Source: Alphaproteobacteria bacterium
Lineage (GTDB): Bacteria > Pseudomonadota > Alphaproteobacteria > Thalassobaculales > Thalassobaculaceae
Reading direction: 5' to 3'
Assembly (NCBI GenBank): GCA_024742275.1
Contig: JANSYS010000012.1
Span: 1 to 64,000, forward strand
Length of the DNA stretch: 64,000 bases
In this document: positions 1-7,721 of the stretch, in pieces
How positions within the stretch are numbered: position 1 is the first letter of the stretch
Layout: every line of letters starts with the position of its first letter
Made by a program: the position numbers and the translations under genes
The notes under the pieces: generated by a model
Database searches by the model: none
The model's input: the letters and a program-made list of their open reading frames with translations, nothing else
Told to the model about the DNA's origin: nothing

Positions 1-47
1 AGCTTGCCCTGGCGGAGAATGATCTTCTGTTGTGGGCTGGTATCCAT
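1..47 (-). CDS. 5' end of an unidentified protein, cut by the window edge
   Basis: An ATG on the minus strand opens a frame that stays open to the window edge for 15 codons (begins MDTSPQQKIILRQGK). A GAGG sequence lies about 8 bases upstream, a reasonable ribosome binding site. The fragment is too short to assign to a family. If real, it is divergent from the VOC gene and the 48-256 interval would carry both promoters. A chance open frame of this length is possible. Confidence 0.3.
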   Translation of the reverse strand, partial: MDTSPQQKIILRQGK

Positions 48-256
48 GATCGGTGCCTCGGCTCTGCTGAGAATCTGCAAAGCCTGAGGTTCAAAAGCGA
101 TCAGGGATATTGGGGGTAAACCCTAATCAGCGGCGTGGCGCATATGGTGCCTTAAACGCCTGTCTTTGAACTATTCGGACTGAAATCTGAAGGTATTGCT
201 GATCCTTCGGTGAGCGTGCTTGTCTGTCTGAACAAAGAGAACGGGGAGAATCAATT

Positions 257-1066
257 ATGACGGTGGCCGAAGATCAGTCCTGGGAAATTGCCCAAGTCGG
301 ACTGTGTGTGAATGATGTGTCGGAAGCGAGTGACTACTACGCGACCATCGTTGGGCTGACTCCCAGCAGTGTGGGCGGCTTTTCAAAGGGCACGCAGGGG
401 CTTTCACTGTACCGGCCGGATCCGAATTTCGCCAAAGAGCGAGGCCTTATCCATAACCCGTTGACGACCAAATTCGCCGCTATCGGTGTCGATGACCTGG
501 ATGGGGTGCAGAAGAATCTCGAACGGCACCAAATTGTCTATTCTGATATTGATGATGCGGTTCCCGCTCTTGGTCGCTCGCTGTTTTGTTATGATCCGTC
601 GATGAATTTGGTGGCGTTTACCGCTCGCACAGGAGTAACGCCGGCCAACGCCGATTGGATCTTGCACCACGTCAATCTTCAGGCCCATGACGTTAGAGAG
701 ACGATTGCCTTTTTCGTCGATATCGCGGGTATGACGGAGGGCAAATGGATCGCGCCACCGGACATGGGCGACTTCAGCATCGATCCGAATGAGTTGGCGG
801 TCCTCACGCTTGGCGGGGATAACCGAGGTCTGCACATCATCCGACCTGATGCTGGATTCGGCTATCGGAATGGCTTCGCCCACAACCCGTCGATCGGCGG
901 CCATCCAGCTTTCCGCGTGCCGGATATTCATGCTGTGATGTCGCGATTGGACGATGCGGGCACGGTGTATTCAGATGCCGGCACCTATGCCATGACCGGC
1001 TACCACCAAGTTTATGTCTTTGATCCGGCCTACAACCTCATTGAAATCAATCAGCGAATTGTCTGA
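257..1066 (+). CDS. Two-domain VOC (glyoxalase/extradiol-dioxygenase fold) protein
   Basis: A 269-residue protein made of two vicinal-oxygen-chelate domains, about residues 9-125 and 135-267, the usual architecture of catechol-2,3-dioxygenase-like proteins. The second domain keeps a plausible metal triad: His138 (LHHVNLQ), His216 (GGHPAF) and Glu263 (NLIEIN). The first domain lacks these ligands, as in type I extradiol enzymes where only one half is catalytic. The start is well supported by GGGGAGA 8-14 bases upstream. A ring-cleavage or glyoxalase-type reaction is inferred from the fold only; no aromatic-degradation genes are adjacent. An IS1380 remnant begins 15 bases after its stop codon, so the gene sits at the edge of a rearranged segment. 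Confidence 0.85.
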   Translation: MTVAEDQSWEIAQVGLCVNDVSEASDYYATIVGLTPSSVGGFSKGTQGLSLYRPDPNFAKERGLIHNPLTTKFAAIGVDDLDGVQKNLERHQIVYSDIDDAVPALGRSLFCYDPSMNLVAFTARTGVTPANADWILHHVNLQAHDVRETIAFFVDIAGMTEGKWIAPPDMGDFSIDPNELAVLTLGGDNRGLHIIRPDAGFGYRNGFAHNPSIGGHPAFRVPDIHAVMSRLDDAGTVYSDAGTYAMTGYHQVYVFDPAYNLIEINQRIV

Positions 1067-1081
1067 AGAAGGACGCGTTTA

Positions 1082-1453
1082 ACCTGCTGGCGAGTGGTCG
1101 CCTTTTACAACCAGCGCGGCACAGCGGAGCAGTACATCATGGAGGGCAATAACGCGGCGAAGTGGACCCAACTGTCCTGCGGGACGATGAAGGCCAACGC
1201 GGTGCGCCTTTAGCTTCACTCCCTGACCTACAAACTCGCCAACTTCCTGCGCACACTGGCCCTGCCAGAGGAAATGGAAGGCTGGTCGCTCACTACCATC
1301 CGCGAGAAGGTGGTGAAGATCGGCGCGAAGGTCATCACACACGCCCGCTATGCCGTTTTCCAGATGGCCGAGGTCGCGGTGCCGCGTGATCTGTTACGGC
1401 GCATCCTCGACATGATCGACGATCTACGACCACGAGAGCCTGAGCCATGCTGA
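1082..1453 (+). pseudogene. IS1380-family transposase, 3' remnant
   Basis: The forward frame from 1082 reads VVAFYNQRGTAEQYI, then KWTQLSCGTMKANAVRL, then an in-frame TAG at 1211, then LHSLTYKLANFLRTLALPEE and KIGAKVITHARYAVFQMAEV, ending at TGA 1451-1453. This is the C-terminal third of an IS1380-type DDE transposase (YNQRGTAEQ and AxFQMAEVA segments). The N-terminal catalytic part is missing: the frame begins directly after the VOC stop codon. With 5' truncation and an internal stop it cannot code for an active transposase. No inverted repeat or target duplication was recognised. Confidence 0.85.
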
Positions 1454-1849
1454 CGGCTGAAGTCGTCGCTACGGCGCGAACGGCAGGCGACGTGCGCATA
1501 TCACGCAACAAAACGGGTTGGAATCACGACGCAAGAAACCACAAAGCCGATCGGGGCGGTGTTCATGCTTCGAGGGCGTCTGTCATCGCGCGACTCCGCC
1601 TTCCGGTTAGGCCGGAATTTAACTACTGTGCCGCTGGCCATGGGCGGACGTGCTGCTTAAATGGGAAACGTCGGTTCGAAGAAACAGGGTAGGCCCAGTC
1701 TCGTTTAGAATCCGGTCTTGACGATGGTGAATGGCCGCCCACCTTTGCCTGGGCCATCCTGTCCAGGTCAGCAGGTGCAGATTCGCCTAGGGCCGCCCAA
1801 TCGGAGGCGGGGTCCATCGACAGAATTGCGCGATGATCATGGAGATGGA
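1454..1849. other. Intergenic, probable insertion debris
   Basis: About 400 bases between the transposase remnant and the pentapeptide gene. Open frames here are short, overlap on both strands and show no recognisable family. It probably contains the downstream end of the degraded insertion sequence and the promoter of the pentapeptide gene. No clear sigma70 box or inverted repeat was seen. Confidence 0.4.
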
Positions 1850-2893
1850 ATGGTAAACAGCGGCGCGGCAAGCATCGTTCATAACGCCCTGTTCGCGGAG
1901 ATGCATCGCAAGCACGAACGTTTCCTGGCCAACCCACGGACCGGAACGCAAATAGTCTTGACGAACACCACCGTGCGTAAAGTGCATACGACGGAAACAG
2001 ATCTGCGCGCCGCCTGCTTCATCGGCGTGTCGTTTCACGAGTGTGCCTTCATCCGCTCCAACCTGGACGATTCGAACTTCGAACTGTCCAAGGTCTTCGC
2101 CTCCAACCTCGAAGGCTCCAGCTTCCGCAAGGCTCGCCTGAAGGGAATTTGTCTGCGCGGCACAAGCATGAAGAACGTCGACCTTTCGGACGCCGATCTC
2201 GGTCCGGCGACGCTGACGCTGGCCGGCGGCACCCTCAACTCCGACCTCAGCGACGTCGATCTGGAGCGCTCCAACATGAAGCGCGCCGATCTGCAGGGCG
2301 CCGATCTGCGCCGCTCGAACCTGTTCGAGTGTGACCTTGAGGGCGCGAAGTTGCGTGGCGCCCGGCTCCAGGACGCCAATCTCTCGGGGGCGAATCTCGC
2401 GCGCGCCGACATGCGCGGCGCCGACCTGACGAACTGCCATTTGCGCAACGCCCGCATACACGGCGCCGATCTGACCGGGGCGACACTCGAAGGCGCCAAG
2501 ATCTTCCTGGGGTTGTCGAGCTTCGATAAGGCGACTCAAAAGGCGCTTATGCTGCACGTCGAATGGGTGATGAGCGAAGGTCGCAAGGGCCGCCGGGCGG
2601 TGCTGCAGAACGCCAAGTTCTTCAAATCCAACTTCGCCCACGCCGAACTCAGTTGTGCCGACCTGTCAGGTTCGGACCTGCGGCACGCGGACCTGACCGA
2701 GGCGTTCCTTGCCGGCACCGATCTGCGAAACGCCGATTTGAGCGGCGCGGCGGTCGCAGGCGCGGATCTGCGCGGCGCCGATCTGACCGGCGCCAAGCTC
2801 GACGATGTCGATCTCGACTCGGCCCAGACCGGCGCCCTCACGATCGCTTCGCGCGCCGGCACGACCAAGCTGGATACCAAAATCAGCGATTGA
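1850..2893 (+). CDS. Pentapeptide-repeat protein (paralogue 1)
   Basis: A 347-residue protein in which most of residues 45-330 follow the A(D/N)Lxx pentapeptide pattern, expected to fold as a right-handed quadrilateral beta-helix. Two repeat blocks are separated by a non-repeat helix-like segment, roughly residues 218-252, with HVEWVMSEGRKGRRAVL at 236-252. A second gene (27288-28328, minus) has the same layout, the same length (346 residues) and the same 17 residues in the linker. The open frame extends upstream to 1718, but the start used here has GGAG five bases before it and matches the paralogue's length. Some pentapeptide proteins mimic DNA and inhibit gyrase (Qnr, MfpA); nothing here proves that role. 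No signal peptide. Confidence 0.85.
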   Translation: MVNSGAASIVHNALFAEMHRKHERFLANPRTGTQIVLTNTTVRKVHTTETDLRAACFIGVSFHECAFIRSNLDDSNFELSKVFASNLEGSSFRKARLKGICLRGTSMKNVDLSDADLGPATLTLAGGTLNSDLSDVDLERSNMKRADLQGADLRRSNLFECDLEGAKLRGARLQDANLSGANLARADMRGADLTNCHLRNARIHGADLTGATLEGAKIFLGLSSFDKATQKALMLHVEWVMSEGRKGRRAVLQNAKFFKSNFAHAELSCADLSGSDLRHADLTEAFLAGTDLRNADLSGAAVAGADLRGADLTGAKLDDVDLDSAQTGALTIASRAGTTKLDTKISD

Positions 2894-3731
2894 GCGATTG
2901 GCTGACTACCCGCCGGCAATCCGCTCGAGCCACCCCTTCAGCGCTCCGGCGAACGGGAACGAGCTCTTATAGTCGCGCATGGCTTCCGGCATGCCGGACG
3001 AGTCTCCTACGGCTCGCCGTCCGTCGACATGTCCAACTCGAGCACGCCGCCGACGGTGCCGGTGACCTTGCCGGCGGCTCTTCCTATCGTGCGGATCCGG
3101 GGCACCTCTTGGCCAAAGACGGTCGCCGTCACCAGCCGGTAGATGTCCGTTCAAATGTCTTGGGGTTAAGGCTGATGCAGTAGCAGTCTCAGAATGGAGA
3201 AGTGACGCTAACTAATATCAGTCAGCTTTTGCCGATGAATTTATAGTTTATCTATATTATTGAGTCACTTAACATCATAAAGTTTTGATCTGAAGCCCTT
3301 GCTGGGCGTTCATTTGCGATCGCTATTTCAAGCGGAATATCAAGAACAGATTTAACAAAATTGATATAATCAGAAATTATGGAATAATTACGGCAAAAAG
3401 CAAAATATTGATATTTTTTATATTGTAGTGAAAAATATATTATTCAATTGACGATAAAATGAACGGATCAAAGACTGTTTCTACCCAAGTGATCCTGCTA
3501 TTTTCCATTTTTACCAAATCGTCTGAGTTTTTCGCATTATGATTTTATGAGAATCAGGTCTCTTTATGGTCTATGAATCTTATTTCTGCCCACAATCTGC
3601 ATAGATCACATTGAAAATCACGTAAGGAACAAACTGAGAACACTGAGTGCGAAGCCAGTGCCAACACGCAAAATCGCCAGCCCACACGAGCGGCGATGTT
3701 GTAAGTTATTGATTTTATTGGGTTCGGATGG
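2894..3731. other. Non-coding accessory segment with AT-rich core
   Basis: About 840 bases with no convincing gene. The first 290 bases are GC-rich and may hold a decayed minus-strand coding remnant, since readable protein-like stretches occur in two different frames. From about 3180 to 3720 the sequence becomes strikingly AT-rich (for example runs around 3355-3450), unlike the rest of the window. The segment abuts the 3' end of tRNA-Lys, a common integration site. No integrase or attachment duplicate was found. Confidence 0.6.
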
Positions 3732-3804
<73 letters not shown>

Positions 3805-3852
3805 ATCCGCGCGGCGCCAGCCCAGAAGCCCGGGAGCCGCGAAAGAGGCGGC

Positions 3853-3881
3853 CTTATAGCGGGTGGATTTCCGTTTGTCGA
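3853..3881 (-). promoter_or_regulatory. Sigma70-type promoter of tRNA-Lys
   Basis: On the minus strand, TCGACA (3881-3876) and TATAAG (3858-3853) are separated by 17 bases. Each hexamer matches the consensus at five of six positions. The -10 box is about 48 bases upstream of the mature tRNA 5' end, a normal distance for a processed tRNA transcript. Confidence 0.6.
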
Positions 3882-3903
3882 GACCATGCTGGCCGTCCCG
3901 CGT

Positions 3904-3931
3904 CGCCCCGGACCGTTCGCCCCGGACCGTT
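3904..3931. repeat. 14-bp unit, two perfect tandem copies
   Basis: CGCCCCGGACCGTT occurs twice head to tail in the gap between tRNA-Lys and the enoyl-CoA hydratase gene. Its function is unknown. Slippage during replication is the simplest origin. Confidence 0.75.
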
Positions 3932-3960
3932 CGCCATCGAAAACGCGGCTCGGACCTCCG

Positions 3961-3996
3961 CTCCGCCCTCTGCCCCGCCCTCTGGCCCGCCCTCTG
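3961..3996. repeat. 12-bp unit, three near-perfect tandem copies
   Basis: Three copies of nnCCGCCCTCTG (CTCCGCCCTCTG, CCCCGCCCTCTG, GCCCGCCCTCTG) follow each other directly. With the 14-bp repeat just upstream they fill part of the 314-base gap between tRNA-Lys and the next gene. Nothing else was recognised in that gap apart from the tRNA promoter. Confidence 0.75.
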
Positions 3997-4118
3997 AACC
4001 GACCTCGCCCGCGCTCGCATCCGGGCCGCGCAGCACGCGCTCCGTAGACGGACCGCCCGCCTCGGCGCCATGATGCGGCCTCGCCACGGGAACGGACAGA
4101 CCGGAAGGAACGAGGGGC

Positions 4119-4922
4119 ATGAGCGTCGATGGAATGAAGTTCGAGACAGTGAGCCTGGAGCGGGCCGACGACCATGTGCTGCTCGCCACCCTCGACCGCG
4201 CCGAGGTCCGCAACGCGCTCAACACCCAGATGGGGTTCGACCTGCGCGACCTGTGGACCGAGCTGTATCGCGACGCCGGGGACGTGCGCTGCGTCGTCCT
4301 GACCGGTCGCGGCGACAAGGCGTTCTGCGCCGGCGGCGACCTGAAGGAGCGGAACGGCATGAGCGACGCCGCCTGGCGTGCCCAGCACGCGCTGTTCGAG
4401 CAGATGGTCAAGGCGCAGCTCGATTGCCCGATTCCGATCATCGCCGCGGTCAACGGTGCCGCCTTCGCCGGCGGGCTGGAGATCGTGCTCGGCTGCGATT
4501 TCGCCTATGCCGCTCCACAGGCGCGCTTCGCGTTGACCGAGGTGACGCTCGGCATCATTCCGGGCGCGGCGGGGACCCAGAATCTGCCCCGCGCGGTGGG
4601 GCTGCGCCGGGCCAAGGAGATCATTCTGACGGGCAGGCCGTTCACCGCCGAGGAGGCGCTGGCCTGGGGCGCGGTCAACCGGGTCTGCGCCGAGGGCGCG
4701 CTGCTCGCCGAGGCCCTGGAAACCGCGCGCGCGATCGCCGGGAACGCGCCGATCTCCGTCCGCCAGGCGAAGAAATCGATCAACGCGTCGGAGATGATGG
4801 ACCTTAAGAACGGCTACGACTTCGAGATCGAGGCCTATAACCGCACGGTGCCGACCGAGGATCGGCTGGAAGGGGTGCGCGCCTTCAACGAGAAGCGCAA
4901 GCCGGTCTACAAGGGGCGCTGA
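4119..4922 (+). CDS. Enoyl-CoA hydratase/isomerase
   Basis: A 267-residue crotonase-fold protein. The oxyanion-hole segment KAFCAGGDLKE (68-77) and the two catalytic glutamates expected of a hydratase are present: Glu121 in GGLEIVLGCD and Glu141 in ALTEVTLGIIPGAAGTQ. Having both supports real hydration of a 2-enoyl-CoA rather than an isomerase-only role. The start has GAGGGG just upstream. The next gene follows after 6 bases but encodes an unrelated membrane protein, so the operon does not reveal the substrate. It may act in fatty-acid or branched-chain acyl-CoA breakdown. Confidence 0.88.
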   Translation: MSVDGMKFETVSLERADDHVLLATLDRAEVRNALNTQMGFDLRDLWTELYRDAGDVRCVVLTGRGDKAFCAGGDLKERNGMSDAAWRAQHALFEQMVKAQLDCPIPIIAAVNGAAFAGGLEIVLGCDFAYAAPQARFALTEVTLGIIPGAAGTQNLPRAVGLRRAKEIILTGRPFTAEEALAWGAVNRVCAEGALLAEALETARAIAGNAPISVRQAKKSINASEMMDLKNGYDFEIEAYNRTVPTEDRLEGVRAFNEKRKPVYKGR

Positions 4923-4928
4923 GCGGAC

Positions 4929-6185
4929 ATGCCTTCGGACAAGCCGGACGGCGCCCTGGCGGTGGCGCGGGCGATGATCGCCGACGGGCGCGCCGCAACC
5001 GGGCTCGCGGCGGCGATCCTCCTTGCTTTCCCGACGGTCGGCCTGCTCGCCAAGCACGGGATGAGCGCGATGGCGATCGCGCTGTCGCTGCTGCTGACGG
5101 CGCTCGCCCTGGCCGCCCGGCGTGCGCCGTGGCCCGGCTGGACACTGGTCGCGCCCGCTCTCGGGTTGCTTGGGCTGCATCTGCTTGCGCTTTTGGTGGC
5201 GCCGGCTTGTCCGCCCTGCGCGGAGCGGTGGCCGCAGGCGGCGGGTGCCGTGGTCGTTCTGTTGCCGCTGGCCGCCGGCGGTTTGGCCGTGTGCGCCGGC
5301 GTCGATCGGGGGCGCGTCGGCCGGTTTCTGGCGGCGGGCGTGCTGATCGCCATCGCGGTCGCGGCGATCGAACTCGGTTTCGACGCGCCGATCTACCGGT
5401 TCCTGGACGGGCGGGACCCGGAGGAGTTCGTTTCCCTGTCCCGATTCAACCGGGGGCTGGTGGCGCTGGTGCTGTTGGCCGTCGTCGCCGCCGGCTGGCT
5501 GTGGTGCCGCCGGCACAGGGCGGCTGGCGCCGGGGTGATCGTCGCAGCGGGCGCGGCCGCCGCCATGGGCGACTCCCTGACCGCACAGCTCTGCGTGCTG
5601 CTCGCGGCGCTGGCGCTGGCGGTGTCGGTGGTGTCCGAACGGCTGGTCCGGGTCGCGTTGATCGCGGCTGTCGGGGTGCAGTTGGCGGCCGCGCCCTGGG
5701 TGGCGCCGGTCGCCTATGACTGGGTCGAGGCGCGCGGCCTGCAGCTCGAGCCGGCGATCCGCCATCGCCTGGAGCTGTGGGACCATGGGGCCGCGCTCGC
5801 GCGGGAGCGGCCGTGGACGGGGTGGGGGATCGACGCTTTCGAACACAGGCCGATCGCTCCGGAGCGGCTGGCGCGGGCGCAGTTCATGACGAAGCCGGAA
5901 CCGCATCCCCACAATGCCGGCCTGCAGCTCTGGATCGAGACCGGCATCATCGGCGTGCTGCTGGCCATCGGGTTTCTGATCGCAACCGCTTGGCGGATCG
6001 GGCGTATGCCGCCTGAACGGAGGCCCTGGGCGACGGCGCTCGCTGCCGCGGCCCTGGCACCGGGGCTGGTCTCTTTCGGGATCTGGCAGACGACCTACCT
6101 GGCGATGGTTGCGGTGGCGGCTTTCGCGATCGCGCTGCTGTCGGCGCGCCGCTCAGGCGAGGACGAAGGGAAGGACCCGGCATGA
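4929..6185 (+). CDS. O-antigen ligase/polymerase-like membrane protein
   Basis: A 418-residue protein composed mainly of hydrophobic helices, about ten to twelve, with a large periplasmic loop near residues 255-330. That loop carries WTGWGIDAF and PHPHNAGLQLWIETGIIG, the His-x-Asn motif characteristic of the Wzy_C/WaaL O-antigen ligase superfamily. Such proteins sit in the inner membrane and transfer or polymerise glycans on the periplasmic side. No other polysaccharide genes lie nearby, so the acceptor is unknown. The stop overlaps the start of the next gene by four bases (ATGA), suggesting translational coupling. Confidence 0.8.
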   Translation: MPSDKPDGALAVARAMIADGRAATGLAAAILLAFPTVGLLAKHGMSAMAIALSLLLTALALAARRAPWPGWTLVAPALGLLGLHLLALLVAPACPPCAERWPQAAGAVVVLLPLAAGGLAVCAGVDRGRVGRFLAAGVLIAIAVAAIELGFDAPIYRFLDGRDPEEFVSLSRFNRGLVALVLLAVVAAGWLWCRRHRAAGAGVIVAAGAAAAMGDSLTAQLCVLLAALALAVSVVSERLVRVALIAAVGVQLAAAPWVAPVAYDWVEARGLQLEPAIRHRLELWDHGAALARERPWTGWGIDAFEHRPIAPERLARAQFMTKPEPHPHNAGLQLWIETGIIGVLLAIGFLIATAWRIGRMPPERRPWATALAAAALAPGLVSFGIWQTTYLAMVAVAAFAIALLSARRSGEDEGKDPA

Positions 6186-6907
6186 CCGCAACACGCCTGC
6201 GCCTCGGCATGATCACCCCTTCCTCCAACACCGTTCTCGAGCCGATGACCGCGCGCCTGCTCGCGCAAGTACCGCAGATCACCGCCCACGCGGCGCGCAT
6301 CCGGGTGACCGAGATATCGCTGGCCGCCGGGTCGGTCGGTCAGTTCGATACCGCGCCAATGGCGGAGGCGGCGGCGCTGCTGGCTGAGGCGCGGGTCGGC
6401 TCGGTGTGCTGGAATGGGACCTCGGCCGGGTGGCTCGGTCCCGACCGCGACCGGACGCTGTGCGCGGCGATAACGGCGCAGACCGGGGTACCGGCGACCT
6501 CCGCCGTGCTGGCAACCCTGGACGCGCTCGCCGCCTTGCCGGGCAGGAAGCTCGGGCTGGTCACTCCGTATGTGGCCGAGGTGCAGGATCGGGTCCGCGC
6601 CAATTTCGCTGCGGAGGGCTTCCCGATCGCCGCCGACCGCCGGCTCGACATCACCGAGAACTTCGCCTTCGCCGAGGTGAGCGAGCCCCGGATTGAGCGC
6701 ATGATCCGCGAGGTGGCCGTGGAAGGCGCCGAGGCCGTCGTCGTGCTCTGCACCAACCTGCGCGGCGCGGCGCTCGCCGAACGCCTGGAAGCCGAACTCG
6801 GCATTACCCTGTTCGACAGCGTTTCAGTCGCGTTGTGGGGCGCGATCCGCGCGGCGGACGGCGATACGGCGGCGGTCAAGGGATGGGGGCGGCTGTTCGA
6901 GATTTGA
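6182..6907 (+). CDS. Asp/Glu racemase superfamily protein, arylmalonate-decarboxylase/maleate-isomerase-like
   Basis: A 241-residue protein with the N-terminal GMITPSSNTVLEP segment and the C-terminal VVVLCTNLRGAAL segment of the maleate isomerase/arylmalonate decarboxylase branch. Racemases and maleate isomerases use two cysteines. Here the first position (WNGTSAG, Gly79) is glycine and only Cys190 remains, the pattern known for arylmalonate decarboxylase. The reaction could therefore be a decarboxylation, or a cis-trans isomerisation by another mechanism; this is inference. It overlaps the upstream membrane-protein gene by four bases, although the two functions have no obvious link. Confidence 0.8.
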   Translation: MTATRLRLGMITPSSNTVLEPMTARLLAQVPQITAHAARIRVTEISLAAGSVGQFDTAPMAEAAALLAEARVGSVCWNGTSAGWLGPDRDRTLCAAITAQTGVPATSAVLATLDALAALPGRKLGLVTPYVAEVQDRVRANFAAEGFPIAADRRLDITENFAFAEVSEPRIERMIREVAVEGAEAVVVLCTNLRGAALAERLEAELGITLFDSVSVALWGAIRAADGDTAAVKGWGRLFEI

Positions 6908-6977
6908 GAAGCCGGATTCCGGCGCAAGGCCGAGGGTTGCGGAGAGGCGAGGCGGGAGTGTGCGCGGACGCCGTCCC

Positions 6978-7721
6978 TCACCCCGTCGCCGCGTCGACCG
7001 CGTCCCACAACGCCCGGTATGCGCCCGCCACCGCCGTGCGCGGGGCGAAGGCGGTCAGCGGTTGCCGCTCGACCCCCATGCGCTCGACCGCGCTGGCATA
7101 GGGGATCGGCACGCCCAGCGTGTTCGTGTGGCTCTTCGGGAAGGTTTCGAGGATCTCGCGGTGTAGGGCTTTCCGTCGGTCGACCATGGAGAAGAACGGC
7201 AGCAGCTTCAGCTTCTTGATCTTCTGTTCCATGCGGAACTCCTCGAGCTGCTCGTAGGTGCGCAGCGATAGGGTGGTCGGGATCAGCGGGATCACCAGCG
7301 CGTCGGCGGCCTCGAATACCGCCTCGGAGACGAGGGAGACACTGGGCGGACAGTCGAGGATGACGACGTCGTAGTCGGCGGAAAGCGGTCTCAGCAGCTT
7401 ACGCAGACGGCTGGTCGACTTCTTCTCGGCTTCCAGCATCAGGTCGAGGTTGCGATAGCGGAAATCGGCCGGAATCAGGTCCAGACTCTCGTAGTCCGTC
7501 TCCTTGATCAGGTCGTCCAGATCGCGCTTGCCGCCGACAAGTCCTTTGCCGCCGCCCTTCACCTTCGGCTTGACCCGGAAATAGAAGCTTGCCGCGCCCT
7601 GGGGGTCGAGATCGATCACCAGAACCCGATGGCCGCGGTCCGCCGCCACGTGGGCGAGATTGACGGCCGCCGCCGTCTTTCCGACGCCGCCCTTGATGTT
7701 GTAGCTCGCCAGGATCCGCAT
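6978..7721 (-). CDS. ParA/MinD-family positioning ATPase
   Basis: A 247-residue protein with the deviant Walker A motif KGGVGKT (10-16), a Walker A' segment VLVIDLDPQGAAS and a Walker B segment DVVILDCPP. This is the full ParA/Soj/McdA core without an N-terminal DNA-binding domain. ParA-type ATPases dimerise on ATP, bind nucleoid DNA and move plasmids, chromosome origins or protein cargo. No parB or parS-like gene lies nearby. Instead the start codon overlaps the stop of the CHAD gene (TGATG), so the CHAD protein is the likely partner. A basic insertion around residues 48-66 (VKPKVKGGGKGLVGGKR) is unusual and could contact DNA or polyanions. Confidence 0.88.
   Translation of the reverse strand: MRILASYNIKGGVGKTAAAVNLAHVAADRGHRVLVIDLDPQGAASFYFRVKPKVKGGGKGLVGGKRDLDDLIKETDYESLDLIPADFRYRNLDLMLEAEKKSTSRLRKLLRPLSADYDVVILDCPPSVSLVSEAVFEAADALVIPLIPTTLSLRTYEQLEEFRMEQKIKKLKLLPFFSMVDRRKALHREILETFPKSHTNTLGVPIPYASAVERMGVERQPLTAFAPRTAVAGAYRALWDAVDAATG

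Noticed and set aside
2240-2460. Repeats in the pentapeptide genes as possible CRISPR
   Set aside because: The periodicity is 15 bases and protein-coding, with no constant repeat or spacer pattern. No CRISPR array was seen anywhere in the window.
1787-2641. A long minus-strand frame with repetitive VGAxxIG units
   Set aside because: It is the antisense of the pentapeptide repeats; the periodicity comes from the opposite strand.
2906-3154. Possible minus-strand gene ending in GALKGWLERIAGG
   Set aside because: Protein-like stretches occur in two frames separated by stops, and no family was recognised. It may be a decayed gene but cannot be supported.
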